42,241 bases of DNA from Candidatus Omnitrophota bacterium. Lineage in GTDB: Bacteria; Omnitrophota; Gorgyraeia; Aquiviventales; Aquiviventaceae. The stretch spans positions 1 through 42,241 of the forward strand of contig JAGVGS010000126.1 of the NCBI GenBank assembly GCA_020057015.1, in the 5' to 3' direction. This document shows, in pieces, positions 17,573 through 25,506 of the stretch; position 1 is the stretch's first letter; every line of letters starts with the position of its first letter. A program made the translations under genes and the position numbers. The notes beneath the pieces were generated by a model. The model did no database searches, was not told the origin of the DNA, and saw only the letters and a list, made by a program, of their open reading frames with translations.

Positions 17573-18555
17573 CAATACTCCCGTACGCGAAACGTGGCAA
17601 AGAGGATGTCGCCAGCACAGACCCGATCCAGCAGGCGCAAGAGACCGATGTATCCGGCCCGCAGCCAGACCGAGGAGGCAACGGCGCGGGCGATCGACCG
17701 CTCCAGCTGCACCAATCGCGTCGGCAACAGCGGCACCTTGCCGCGAATCGTCATCGTGCCCGTCGCCCAGCGGCCAAGCTCGAGCCCCACCCGCTGACCG
17801 AGCGCACGCAGCGTCCGGATATCATAGTGATATAGATGCCCCGGCTCCAGGAACATATCCCAGTCATGCCGGCTCAGCCGCGACATCCAACGGTTCAAAC
17901 TGGCCACATTCGGCACGCCGATCAGCAGCTCTCCGGACGGTGCGAGGCAGCGGACAGCTTCACTGAGCACCGCGGTCGGATCCGGCAGATGCTCGACAAC
18001 ACCAAGCAGCGCGATCACGGCGAACCGCTCATCCGAAGGCAGTTCGCCGAGCATCCCGACGCGCACATCCAGACCAAGTTCGGCGCGCGCAAACGCAACT
18101 GCTCGAGAATCCAGATCGATGCCGGTCACGCGATATCCTCGCAGTTGCGCCCGGAACAGAAACTGCCCGGCGCCGCATCCGACGTCCAGTAGGCGAGCCG
18201 GAGGCTGCACACGCAGCAACGACAGCTCATCACAACTGGATGCCGGGCGCGTGCCGGCTAACCGCACCTTGCTGGCCGAGGCCTCGAAGCACACAGAGGC
18301 GGCGGTGTAGAGCTCATCCGGTGAGCGGCCATCTGAGACGGCCACGGTTCGCAGCAGTCCACAGGTTCGACACTGCTCGATGCGCACCTGCACGCGCAGT
18401 CCGCGGTCGAGCCCATCCGGAACCGTGTCGAGCGCAGAATCGACGCTCCGGCAGAGACGAAACCCCGCCTCCGCCGCTTGGCAGACCGGGCAGACCGCGA
18501 CGATGGCCGCCTGCGCTCCGTCCGGCTGACGATCAGTCGTCAGCGTTGCCGTCAT
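17572..18555 (-). CDS. Zinc-ribbon class I SAM-dependent methyltransferase
   Basis: 327 residues from the ATG at 18555, which overlaps the stop of the NeuB-SpsF fusion as ATGA; a longer frame to 18699 would run 148 bases into that gene and is rejected. An N-terminal Cys4 ribbon (VCPVCQ, then QCRTCGLLRT) precedes the methyltransferase domain with motif I LLDVGCGAGQFL, VTGIDLDSRAV and LLGVVEHLPDP (the EHL of the 3-demethylubiquinone/C-methyltransferase-like group). This two-part layout is common in clusters for modified sugars, where it performs O- or C-methylation. The likely substrate is a sugar nucleotide or glycan intermediate made by the flanking genes. Confidence 0.88.
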   Translation of the reverse strand: MTATLTTDRQPDGAQAAIVAVCPVCQAAEAGFRLCRSVDSALDTVPDGLDRGLRVQVRIEQCRTCGLLRTVAVSDGRSPDELYTAASVCFEASASKVRLAGTRPASSCDELSLLRVQPPARLLDVGCGAGQFLFRAQLRGYRVTGIDLDSRAVAFARAELGLDVRVGMLGELPSDERFAVIALLGVVEHLPDPTAVLSEAVRCLAPSGELLIGVPNVASLNRWMSRLSRHDWDMFLEPGHLYHYDIRTLRALGQRVGLELGRWATGTMTIRGKVPLLPTRLVQLERSIARAVASSVWLRAGYIGLLRLLDRVCAGDILFATFRVREY

Positions 18556-20342
18556 GGAGTGTACACCAAACTCGTATCGACTTGCTGACGTTGCAACGCC
18601 CAGAGCGTCTCCCGATGCACCCAGCTCGGATTCATCTCTGTCAACGTCTTCAAGATGGTTTCGGTAGAGATGTAGAACGCCGAGCGACCCTCGTGGCACC
18701 GACGAGCAACTTCCCGCATCAAGTCGTAGTCTTCCTGGTAGTCTAGCGTCAGGCGGAACCGTTCCCCACGGTGCTCCGGGTCAGCCTGGAGGAGGCTGTT
18801 ACGGCAAATCCAGTCCGAATCCAGATACCATGTCAGGTGTTCGGTCTGCCGGCGGTTGGTAATCGCCCGGTGCAGGCGTCGCAGCGTACGCACATCAATG
18901 ACTTCACAGTCCATACCGATGGGCAAACCGGTCGTGCGCGTGAAATCCAGGCTGTGCTCCAGATGGTGGGCCAGCGCCCGCTCAATGTACTCACAGCTGA
19001 CAAACTGGTCATCTCCAGTCACCCGCACCAAGACGTCCCACCCGAACGCGTCGGCTGTTTGCACCATCCGGCCCATGACGTCTTCCGGCTCACCGCGGAA
19101 ACACGGCACACCGATCTCACCCGCCAGCGTTTCCAGCGCGTCATCCTCCGAACGCACGGTCGTCGCCAGCGCCACCTGTCCGATCCGCCCAGGATACGAG
19201 ATCAACCGCTTGAGCAAATATCCCAACGTCGTGTAGCGGTCATAGAACGGCAGCAGCGCCTTGCGCGGCAGGCGCGACGAAGCCAGGCGCGCGTTGCAGA
19301 ACACGCCGATCCGCTGTGTAAAAAGCGCTTGGGTGAGATGCGTTCCGGGGGCCAGCGGTGCGGCAGGCTGGCGACCAATGGCACGGAGTGCCCGCATGGA
19401 TCCGTGGTAGCTCCCATCGCGGACCAGTGCCAGCTCCTGCGCACTGATTGGCTGTCCAGCATCGAGTGGCTGGACCGCAATGACGGTTCGTTTCATCTCC
19501 TCTTGATACCCTCGCTCCGGCGGTAAGAAGATGCGCTGATCCTGGCCTACCGCGGCCACCGCCTGCTCAATCCCACGGACCATGAGGGCGAACTCCTGCG
19601 GCTCCAACGCGCTGTAGTAGTCCTCTCGACGCTCGGCGCGGTGCAGGGTGACGTGCTTTTCAATCACTTGAGCACCTAGGCTCACCGCAAGCGAGGGAAC
19701 CTGAATCGCTGCAGGATCATCGCCGGCCAGATGATCGGAGAGCCCAATGCGTGCTCTGGGGAAAATTCTTGCCAGTTTGGGAATTTTCCAGAGCTCCAAC
19801 TCATTAAGATGGATGCCCTGAGCCGGCGGTCCACCCGGCGCATCCGCCAACTTCGGGAATGACTGATACCCATGCAATACGATGGTCTCGTGCTCCGGTC
19901 CTAGGCGATCAAAAAGGTCAAAAAGATCGATGAGCGGGGTCCCGCCTGTCCCAACGGCAATGGGTAGCCCCAGCTCACGGACGCCGTCAAGTACCACCGG
20001 GTTATCAATATCGGCCGAGTGGATCTTCACCGCCTGCACCTGATCTTTTGCCGAGCAAACGACGCGCAAGCTGAATGGTCCGGAGACCTCTACCCAGACG
20101 CCCAACCTCATCTCGCTACAAGCGGTAATGATGTCGTTCCAGACATCCGCGGAAAAGGCGATGCGCTTGAAGTAGGCGTAGTCCGGATGGTCACGTGAAA
20201 CGACCTCGTCGGGATCGAAGATTTGGAACTTCACCGCGGATGCTCCAGCCTCACGCATCGCGTGCGCCAAACGCAGAAGATAGTCTCGATCGCCCTCATG
20301 AATGCAGGCAAATTCTGCTACGCACTGCACCGCTCGACTCAT
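18552..20342 (-). CDS. NeuB-SAF-SpsF three-domain fusion: nonulosonate synthase plus nucleotidyltransferase
   Basis: 596 residues. Residues 1-275 form a NeuB-type barrel: VAEFACIHEGD (8-18) in place of EIGxNHxGD, AVKFQIF (36-42), VKIHSADIDN, VGTGGTP, VLHGYQSFP, IGLSDH (199-204) and IEKHVTL (227-233). Residues about 285-341 look like a SAF domain (VIAVQPLDAGQPIS). From 345 a SpsF/KdsB-type cytidylyltransferase follows: GVFCNARLASSRLPRKALL, CFRGEPEDVMGRMV, VRVTGDDQF, a GMDCEV and an EHLTWYL motif. SpsE and SpsF are separate in Bacillus spore-coat glycan genes; here they are one chain. The ATG at 20342 has GAGG four bases upstream. Inference: condensation and nucleotide activation of one sugar by one polypeptide. 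Asn of the NHxG motif is Ile. Confidence 0.9.
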   Translation of the reverse strand: MSRAVQCVAEFACIHEGDRDYLLRLAHAMREAGASAVKFQIFDPDEVVSRDHPDYAYFKRIAFSADVWNDIITACSEMRLGVWVEVSGPFSLRVVCSAKDQVQAVKIHSADIDNPVVLDGVRELGLPIAVGTGGTPLIDLFDLFDRLGPEHETIVLHGYQSFPKLADAPGGPPAQGIHLNELELWKIPKLARIFPRARIGLSDHLAGDDPAAIQVPSLAVSLGAQVIEKHVTLHRAERREDYYSALEPQEFALMVRGIEQAVAAVGQDQRIFLPPERGYQEEMKRTVIAVQPLDAGQPISAQELALVRDGSYHGSMRALRAIGRQPAAPLAPGTHLTQALFTQRIGVFCNARLASSRLPRKALLPFYDRYTTLGYLLKRLISYPGRIGQVALATTVRSEDDALETLAGEIGVPCFRGEPEDVMGRMVQTADAFGWDVLVRVTGDDQFVSCEYIERALAHHLEHSLDFTRTTGLPIGMDCEVIDVRTLRRLHRAITNRRQTEHLTWYLDSDWICRNSLLQADPEHRGERFRLTLDYQEDYDLMREVARRCHEGRSAFYISTETILKTLTEMNPSWVHRETLWALQRQQVDTSLVYTP

Positions 20343-20508
20343 GAGGCCTCACGCCTGTTAGGCAATGGTTGCTGCCATGAGTATTCTTGGCTCATGATCG
20401 ACGAATCCCTCGCCACATATAGGAACCATATACGTTTTGCCTAGTTAGAAACGCCCTGTTTCTCGAACGAATCGCTCTGGAAAATGCGATGCAACACTGC
20501 TGCATACG
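20343..20508 (-). promoter_or_regulatory. Intergenic gap with weak terminator-like hairpin
   Basis: This 166-base gap is one of the few real breaks in the left half. Just after the upstream gene's stop, 20489-20505 can fold into a seven-pair stem (one G-T pair) with a three-base loop, followed on the minus strand by CGCATTTTCC. That is a weak terminator at best. The rest is somewhat AT-rich, with two TATATG sequences, but no -35 box at a normal distance was found. A promoter for the fusion gene and downstream genes may lie here; I cannot show one. Confidence 0.25.
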
Positions 20509-21318
20509 CTATTTCGGAAATCGTGAGCGGACGAACGTGGTGATGGAGCGTTCTGATGGAGTCGGCTCCTTGACTGGGCTTCCAAGCAGCATTTCTACCT
20601 CTCGGATCATTCGTACCATTTCTCGTAGTTCCTCGGGCACCACCGATAACACATGATCCGTACCCGGCAACGACTTGTCGAGCGTGAAATGCTTCTCAAT
20701 AACCTCGGCTCCAAGGGCAACCGCCACAACGGGAGCTAATACCCCAATCGTGTGATCAGAGTAACCAACACGGTATTGAGGAAATGCCGCCTTCAAGGTT
20801 TGAATGACACTCAAATTGGCCTGCTCTGGCGGGCAGGGATATTGCGTCGTACACTGCATGAGGTATAGATCCTTCACGTTAGGTAAATGCGCCACCGCCT
20901 CTTGAACTTCATGTAGGGCTGCCATACCAGTCGAAAGAAACACCGTTGGCACGTACCGATTATTGAGGTAGTCGAGCAGCCTGAAATTTAACATCTCGGA
21001 TGAGGCCACTTTTATCTTGCGCAGACCGAGCCCCTCAACTAAGAATCGCGCTCGTTCCAAGCTGAACGCACTACTCAAAAACTCCACGCCCTGTGCCTCC
21101 GCGACGGCCTTCAACTCGTAATGTAACTCATCTGGCACATGAACCTTCGTAAACCATTCCCGCTCAGGGTCGTCCTCGCCCACTTCAGATCCGAGGTAGG
21201 ATTGGAGCTTCACAATATCCGCGCCAGCCTCCGCCGCCTCCACAATCATTCGGCGGGCCAGTGTCCAATCACCGATGTGGTTTTCCCCGATCTCCGCAAT
21301 CACAATTGTCCGACCCAT
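20509..21318 (-). CDS. NeuB-type nonulosonate synthase lacking the SAF domain
   Basis: 269 residues. The barrel is complete and catalytic motifs are intact: IAEIGENHIGD (7-17), DIVKLQSY (34-41), SSAFS, KIKVASSEM, STGM, LMQCTTQYP, GYSDHTIG, VIEKHFTLD and GTDHVLSV. The protein stops right after the barrel, about 80 residues short of the family length; the C-terminal SAF lid seen in the other two NeuB genes is missing. There is no frameshift or remnant downstream in the 166-base gap. AGGAG lies seven bases before the ATG. In known NeuB dimers the SAF domain covers the partner's active site, so this enzyme would need a SAF from another protein or work without one. Confidence 0.9.
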   Translation of the reverse strand: MGRTIVIAEIGENHIGDWTLARRMIVEAAEAGADIVKLQSYLGSEVGEDDPEREWFTKVHVPDELHYELKAVAEAQGVEFLSSAFSLERARFLVEGLGLRKIKVASSEMLNFRLLDYLNNRYVPTVFLSTGMAALHEVQEAVAHLPNVKDLYLMQCTTQYPCPPEQANLSVIQTLKAAFPQYRVGYSDHTIGVLAPVVAVALGAEVIEKHFTLDKSLPGTDHVLSVVPEELREMVRMIREVEMLLGSPVKEPTPSERSITTFVRSRFPK

Positions 21319-21336
21319 TACGCGACTCCTGTCCTC

Positions 21337-22065
21337 TCATGCTAGACTGCTATCTACCTGCTCTGCCCCCGGGCAGCGGTCGAACCCGAAGCGGCGCAGG
21401 GTTTCCAGCGGCCATGCAGCCTTGAGTTGTGCCCAGCCCTGCCCTCGCCGACCATCATCGGCCGTCATGCTCAAGCGATGCTCCCGGTGAAAAAGCACGG
21501 GGGCATCAATCGTCACAACGCAAGCCCCACCAGAAAGCAACCGCAAGTACAGGTCATATTCTTCCCAGAAAAAATTCCGATACCCTCCGACTCGTACCAC
21601 GGCGGACCGGCGTAGTAGCACGCCACCAGCCATCCAGGTGAAGAGATTCTCCACGTGTGGCCGCAATACTTCTAACCGATCCCCATCGACAATCCAATAT
21701 GCGGGAATGACAATATCCACGCTCGACTTGCCGGTCGCACCGAGCAAGCGCACGAGCGCGTCTTGATCGAACCAATCATCTGAATCCAGCCGGACGACGA
21801 ATGTGCCGCGAGCTCGCGACAACGCGGTATTGCACGCAGCCGCCAGCCCCCGCTGCTGCGGATGACGCACGATGGTCAGCGCGGATGCCACTTCTTCCGC
21901 CAACACCGTTGCGGTTGCATCAGTTGATCCATCATCCACGACCACTATTTCGTACGCGTCTACCGGCAGCGCCTGTGCGCGGACGCTCGTAAGACACGCC
22001 GGGAGATAGTCCGCCTGGTTGTGCGTGGCAATGAGTACGCTGACAACAGGTGACGCTGCGGTCAT
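21337..22065 (-). CDS. Family 2 glycosyltransferase (GT-A)
   Basis: 242 residues from the ATG at 22065, which overlaps the methyltransferase stop by four bases; a longer frame to 22137 is rejected. The GT2 fold is plain: VVSVLIATHNQADYL, EIVVVDDGSTDATA, RGLAAACNTALSRARG and the metal motif RLDSDDWFD, then GGVLLRRSAV and WEEYDLYLRL as the acceptor region. No membrane segment is seen. It probably adds one residue of the repeat unit on the cytoplasmic face. The 18-base gap to the SAF-less NeuB suggests joint transcription. Confidence 0.92.
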   Translation of the reverse strand: MTAASPVVSVLIATHNQADYLPACLTSVRAQALPVDAYEIVVVDDGSTDATATVLAEEVASALTIVRHPQQRGLAAACNTALSRARGTFVVRLDSDDWFDQDALVRLLGATGKSSVDIVIPAYWIVDGDRLEVLRPHVENLFTWMAGGVLLRRSAVVRVGGYRNFFWEEYDLYLRLLSGGACVVTIDAPVLFHREHRLSMTADDGRRGQGWAQLKAAWPLETLRRFGFDRCPGAEQVDSSLA

Positions 22066-22853
22066 GACCGTGGGCGCCCGAGTTCGGCGATATCGACGAT
22101 CTTCGTGATCCGGATTTCCTGCTTCTCCTGCCACCATGCCCGGCTGATCTCCCGGATCTTAGCCTCAAGTCCTTCGACTGCAGCTTGGCTACTTTGGAAC
22201 AGCGTGGTCGACGTGTAATACGCAACAAAAACCTCGGGAGACGGAAACCGAAGTGGGTTGATAAATTGATGAAACGTACACGCACCAAACGTCTGGCGAA
22301 GGAGGGGCTCGTACTTCCGGATATCCGAGAAGCCGGGAGCATAGACACTTGGTAAGAATGGGGTAGCGCGTCGATGGATCTCAAGCAATTCGCGGGCATT
22401 TTCATCCGGCGAGCCCATGATGTAAACTCGGCCTGTGGGGCTGAGATGTTGCCTCATCTTGGCTACAACGCGTGCCACGTCCATGTAGTAGATCGCGAAA
22501 TTGCAGAGGATCAGATCGAACCGCTCCAGCCCCAGCTCGACCTGATCTCCAGATGCTTTGAGAAATCGCACATTCGTCAGACCTCGAGCCGCAGCGGCTT
22601 GCCGTGCTGTATCCAGCAAGGCCTCCGAGAGGTCGATACCCAAGCCGCTCCGGCATTTCGTAACTACCCCGAACAACTGATGGCCGTTGCCGCAACCAAT
22701 ATCGAGCACTGTCTCGGATAGTTGGGGCTTAGCCAGGTCGAGAAACCACTCGGTCAGGTCCCTTGTCCCGTATGCCTGCTGAATAGCAATACGGTCCTCC
22801 AACGGCTTGGCCTGCTCATAGAGCTGACTGAACTGTTCCACCGTAACCTCCAT
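22062..22853 (-). CDS. Class I SAM-dependent methyltransferase
   Basis: About 263 residues. Motif I is VLDIGCGNGHQLFG, followed by GLGIDLSEALLDTAR, VRFLKASGDQVEL and FDLILCNFAIYYM. The frame is open to 22979, but the region above 22853 lacks family character. I place the start at the ATG at 22853, and a GTG at 22841 with GGAGG five bases before it is equally possible. The stop overlaps the GT2 start. It may methylate the product of the neighbouring radical SAM or deacetylase step or a finished sugar. The substrate cannot be named. Confidence 0.82.
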   Translation of the reverse strand: MEVTVEQFSQLYEQAKPLEDRIAIQQAYGTRDLTEWFLDLAKPQLSETVLDIGCGNGHQLFGVVTKCRSGLGIDLSEALLDTARQAAAARGLTNVRFLKASGDQVELGLERFDLILCNFAIYYMDVARVVAKMRQHLSPTGRVYIMGSPDENARELLEIHRRATPFLPSVYAPGFSDIRKYEPLLRQTFGACTFHQFINPLRFPSPEVFVAYYTSTTLFQSSQAAVEGLEAKIREISRAWWQEKQEIRITKIVDIAELGRPRS

Positions 22854-23089
22854 GCAATTTCGATGTGATGCACCGACCTCACTCGAGCTCCACACGTCTG
22901 ATACCGGTTGCTTATGCGGACACTGGAATCCGTCAAGACGATGAACGACAAAGAAGGTCACCGATATTACCGGCGACAAGCATGTTCATCAGCGGTGGGC
23001 TCATCAAACCGAGCGTAATGCGCATAGGCACAGCGGGCACCCGTTGAAACAACTCCGGGTAAACCTAATGATGCGCCTGACCCATAGCA
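22854..23089 (-). promoter_or_regulatory. 236-base intergenic gap
   Basis: No convincing gene lies here. At 23075-23095, across the stop of the PIG-L gene, GCCTGA and TCAGGC form a six-pair stem with a nine-base loop, without a T-run, so it is only a possible pause or processing site. A TTGACG is present on the minus strand near 22935 but lacks a recognisable -10 at 16-18 bases. A small open stretch is continuous with the upstream end of the methyltransferase frame. Confidence 0.2.
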
Positions 23090-23755
23090 TCAGGCTATCT
23101 CACGCAAGAGCATGAAAGCCTCGGCTGCGAGCCGACCGCACTGTGCGCCGCGCGTTTGGGCCCTAGCCCGCAACATCTCCGGGCTGCGCGGATGCGGGGC
23201 GCTCCGACTCTCGCGTTCATAGGCGGCCATAGCGCTCAGTTTGCGGTCAAGCTGCGCGGAAATATCCTGAAAGACTGTTGGGACGAATGCCTCCGACACT
23301 CCGGGGAACACCTGTTCGGTGCCCGAGGGCACCTCATAGGCCAGGACGCGGCGGACGAAGGGCGCAGCAAATGGCCGCAGCGCGATGTTCGATGCCTGTG
23401 CCACTGCGCGATGATCCTGATGTAAATCACCCCCAAAGCACGTGTAGATGAGCTCTGGCCGCACTTCAGCCACCGTGCGCTCGAGTGCTTCAAGCAGCTC
23501 CTGGAAATGCAGCGATAGCTGTTCATCCGGCAGGTCTAAGAACCGGAGCCCGGCGTAATCGAGGATGTCTTGCGCCGCCTTGGCACATGCCTTCTCCTCT
23601 TCAATCATGTCCGCGTTGTAGACCCGGCTGTATGCGCGGTTGCAGACCACGCATACGTCCACACGGTCACCATGATCCACGTGCCGGGCGATTGTTCCGC
23701 CACAACCCAGCACCTCATCATCCATATGCGGAGCGATGATCAAGATCTGTGCCAC
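23090..23755 (-). CDS. PIG-L/LmbE-type metal-dependent N-deacetylase
   Basis: 221 residues from a GTG at 23755 that has GGGGGA five bases upstream; the longer frame to 23902 runs back into the radical SAM gene. The N-terminal metal motif is IIAPHMDDEVLGCGG (residues 7-20, H10 and D13 as expected ligands; the usual PHPDDE has Met for Pro), and the second His pair is in GGDLHQDHRAV. The family removes acetyl groups from N-acetyl sugars on nucleotide or lipid carriers. Positioned 34 bases after a radical SAM gene and before a methyltransferase, it probably exposes an amine on a sugar for further change. Confidence 0.9.
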   Translation of the reverse strand: MAQILIIAPHMDDEVLGCGGTIARHVDHGDRVDVCVVCNRAYSRVYNADMIEEEKACAKAAQDILDYAGLRFLDLPDEQLSLHFQELLEALERTVAEVRPELIYTCFGGDLHQDHRAVAQASNIALRPFAAPFVRRVLAYEVPSGTEQVFPGVSEAFVPTVFQDISAQLDRKLSAMAAYERESRSAPHPRSPEMLRARAQTRGAQCGRLAAEAFMLLREIA

Positions 23756-23789
23756 GTGTGTCCCCCGCGCTTTACTGCTGAGGCTCTTC

Positions 23790-25364
23790 TCAACTGCCTC
23801 TGGTATCGTAGGTACTCGCACTCGCTTCAACCCGTTCGGCCAGATGGTGCAACGTATTCCTGCCCTTGGGGCTCTTTCGGAACGCCTCAATATTACCTCC
23901 AAAGACCTTGACCCAGTTCTTGGACATTTGCTGCCGGTAGAATTCGCTCAATTCTGCATTGGCCTTCTTAAACATCCTCTGCAGTGTTTCATCCGGCAGG
24001 TCAGTCATGTTCACGGGAATCTGGTCTAGAGACCAATCCTGACAAATATAACGGTCGTGGAAATCTTTGTCGTCTTTGATACGACCAGTTTGTTTGCACC
24101 ACTCATAGAGCCCAGTACCCGGAAAAGGCACACAACCAAATATCTTCTGCGCTCGGTAATGACCATAGGAAATATTCTTGATCAGCTGCACCGTATCCTG
24201 CAACGTTTCCTCGTTCTCACCCGGCTGCCCAAACATCAGACCATATTCACAGTAGATATTGTTTTCGCGAGTTAATTGTACAGCCTCGTAGATCTGTTTC
24301 ACCGTCGTCTTCTTCGACATCGTTTCCAAAATTCTTTGGTTGCCGGATTCGAGACCATAATACACAGCGATGCACCCGGACGCTTTGAGCAGGCGAGCGA
24401 TTTCAGGTGTGACGGTATTGACGCGTCCCGAACAGTTGTATTTGATCTTGATGCCACGCTGAAGAATCCCCTCGCAGAAACTCCTGATCTTGTTCTCGCT
24501 CAGCATCAACAAATCGTCAACGATGTAGAAGCCGTTGAGATTGTAAGTATCGACCAGATACTCCATTTCGTCCAAGAGATCATCGAAGGGGCGGATTCGA
24601 TATGCATTGACACGAAAACAGAAATCACACGCGTAGGGACACCCACGACCCGTGACAATTGGGAGCACACGGTCGTTCATCTCAAATGGGTAGAACTTAG
24701 GGGTGCGGATATAGCTTTCAATAGGATAGAGGTCCCAGGACGGCCAGCCAACCTCCTTTTTTGTGACCTCGCTGGGCAAGAAAGGCTTGCCCGTATTGAA
24801 GTATGCACCGTCTTTCATATACGAGATGCCCTGGACATCCTCCAGCCCTTGTTCACCTGCCAAAGCACTCATCAACGACACGATCGTAATTTCAGCCTCT
24901 CCTATTGCGGCAATATCCGCCCCTGTCTCCCTTAGCGCAAACTCAGGGATGGGACTGGGGAGTGCCCCCCCAAGAATGATCGTGGCATCGGGAACAACAG
25001 CCCGAATAATATTGCATATACGTTTAACTTCCTTGAACATAGGATACAGAGCACCTATGCCGAAGATCTTTACACCGCTCTGGACCACCTCCTTGGCTAT
25101 CTCAATATCGTCATATGACCACATGCTCGTATCCGTAATGTTCACATCAATCCCGCAACGCCGCATCGCCGTGCTAATATAACCTGGGCCTAGTGGCATG
25201 AGTTTTTTTCTATAGTAATCATTTGGTATGATCAGCATCGCCCGCATCCCGTTGAGCACCGGGTAATTGATCTTCTGCACGGTGCGTTCTTTCATCCTGA
25301 TCGCTGTAGACCAGGGACTGGTCGTCAGCGGCTTACCGTCTGTCGTCACCTTGCTACTGCCCAT
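23790..25364 (-). CDS. B12-binding-type radical SAM enzyme
   Basis: 524 residues. A cobalamin-binding-like Rossmann domain (about 40-170: MPLGPGYISTAMRRCG, ILGGALPS, IAAIGEAEIT) precedes the radical SAM barrel with TGRGCPYACDFCF (cluster cysteines C242, C246, C249), GFYIVDDLL, YYGLESGNQRILETM and GQPGENEET. The DxHxxG cobalamin ligand motif is not seen. The family includes C-methylases and other carbon-skeleton changers of sugars and antibiotics. The gene is richer in Lys, Ile and Asn codons and visibly lower in GC than its flanks, a possible sign of recent transfer. A 142-base gap lies upstream. Confidence 0.9.
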   Translation of the reverse strand: MGSSKVTTDGKPLTTSPWSTAIRMKERTVQKINYPVLNGMRAMLIIPNDYYRKKLMPLGPGYISTAMRRCGIDVNITDTSMWSYDDIEIAKEVVQSGVKIFGIGALYPMFKEVKRICNIIRAVVPDATIILGGALPSPIPEFALRETGADIAAIGEAEITIVSLMSALAGEQGLEDVQGISYMKDGAYFNTGKPFLPSEVTKKEVGWPSWDLYPIESYIRTPKFYPFEMNDRVLPIVTGRGCPYACDFCFRVNAYRIRPFDDLLDEMEYLVDTYNLNGFYIVDDLLMLSENKIRSFCEGILQRGIKIKYNCSGRVNTVTPEIARLLKASGCIAVYYGLESGNQRILETMSKKTTVKQIYEAVQLTRENNIYCEYGLMFGQPGENEETLQDTVQLIKNISYGHYRAQKIFGCVPFPGTGLYEWCKQTGRIKDDKDFHDRYICQDWSLDQIPVNMTDLPDETLQRMFKKANAELSEFYRQQMSKNWVKVFGGNIEAFRKSPKGRNTLHHLAERVEASASTYDTRGS

Positions 25365-25506
25365 GGAACCTGCCTGCCTCCTGATATCTGGCTGAACCTG
25401 ACATCTTCACCCTTAGGAAGACTGCTATGCAACTCATCCTTGCGAGGTTCCCTTACCTCATCAGTACCCCTGACACGTACGGCTCTGCAGACGACCTCAC
25501 TCGAAT

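Noticed and set aside
18556..18699. Upstream 48 codons of the zinc-ribbon methyltransferase frame
   Set aside because: They overlap the NeuB-SpsF fusion by 148 bases, while an ATGA start at 18555 fits perfectly.
20377..20395. ATGAG...CTCAT inverted repeat before the NeuB-SpsF fusion
   Set aside because: Five-base arms with a nine-base spacer are expected by chance.
22910..22940. TTGACG box in the gap upstream of the methyltransferase
   Set aside because: No acceptable -10 hexamer at 16-18 bases.
23075..23095. GCCTGA/TCAGGC stem-loop at the PIG-L stop codon
   Set aside because: A six-pair stem without a following T-run; not enough to call a terminator.
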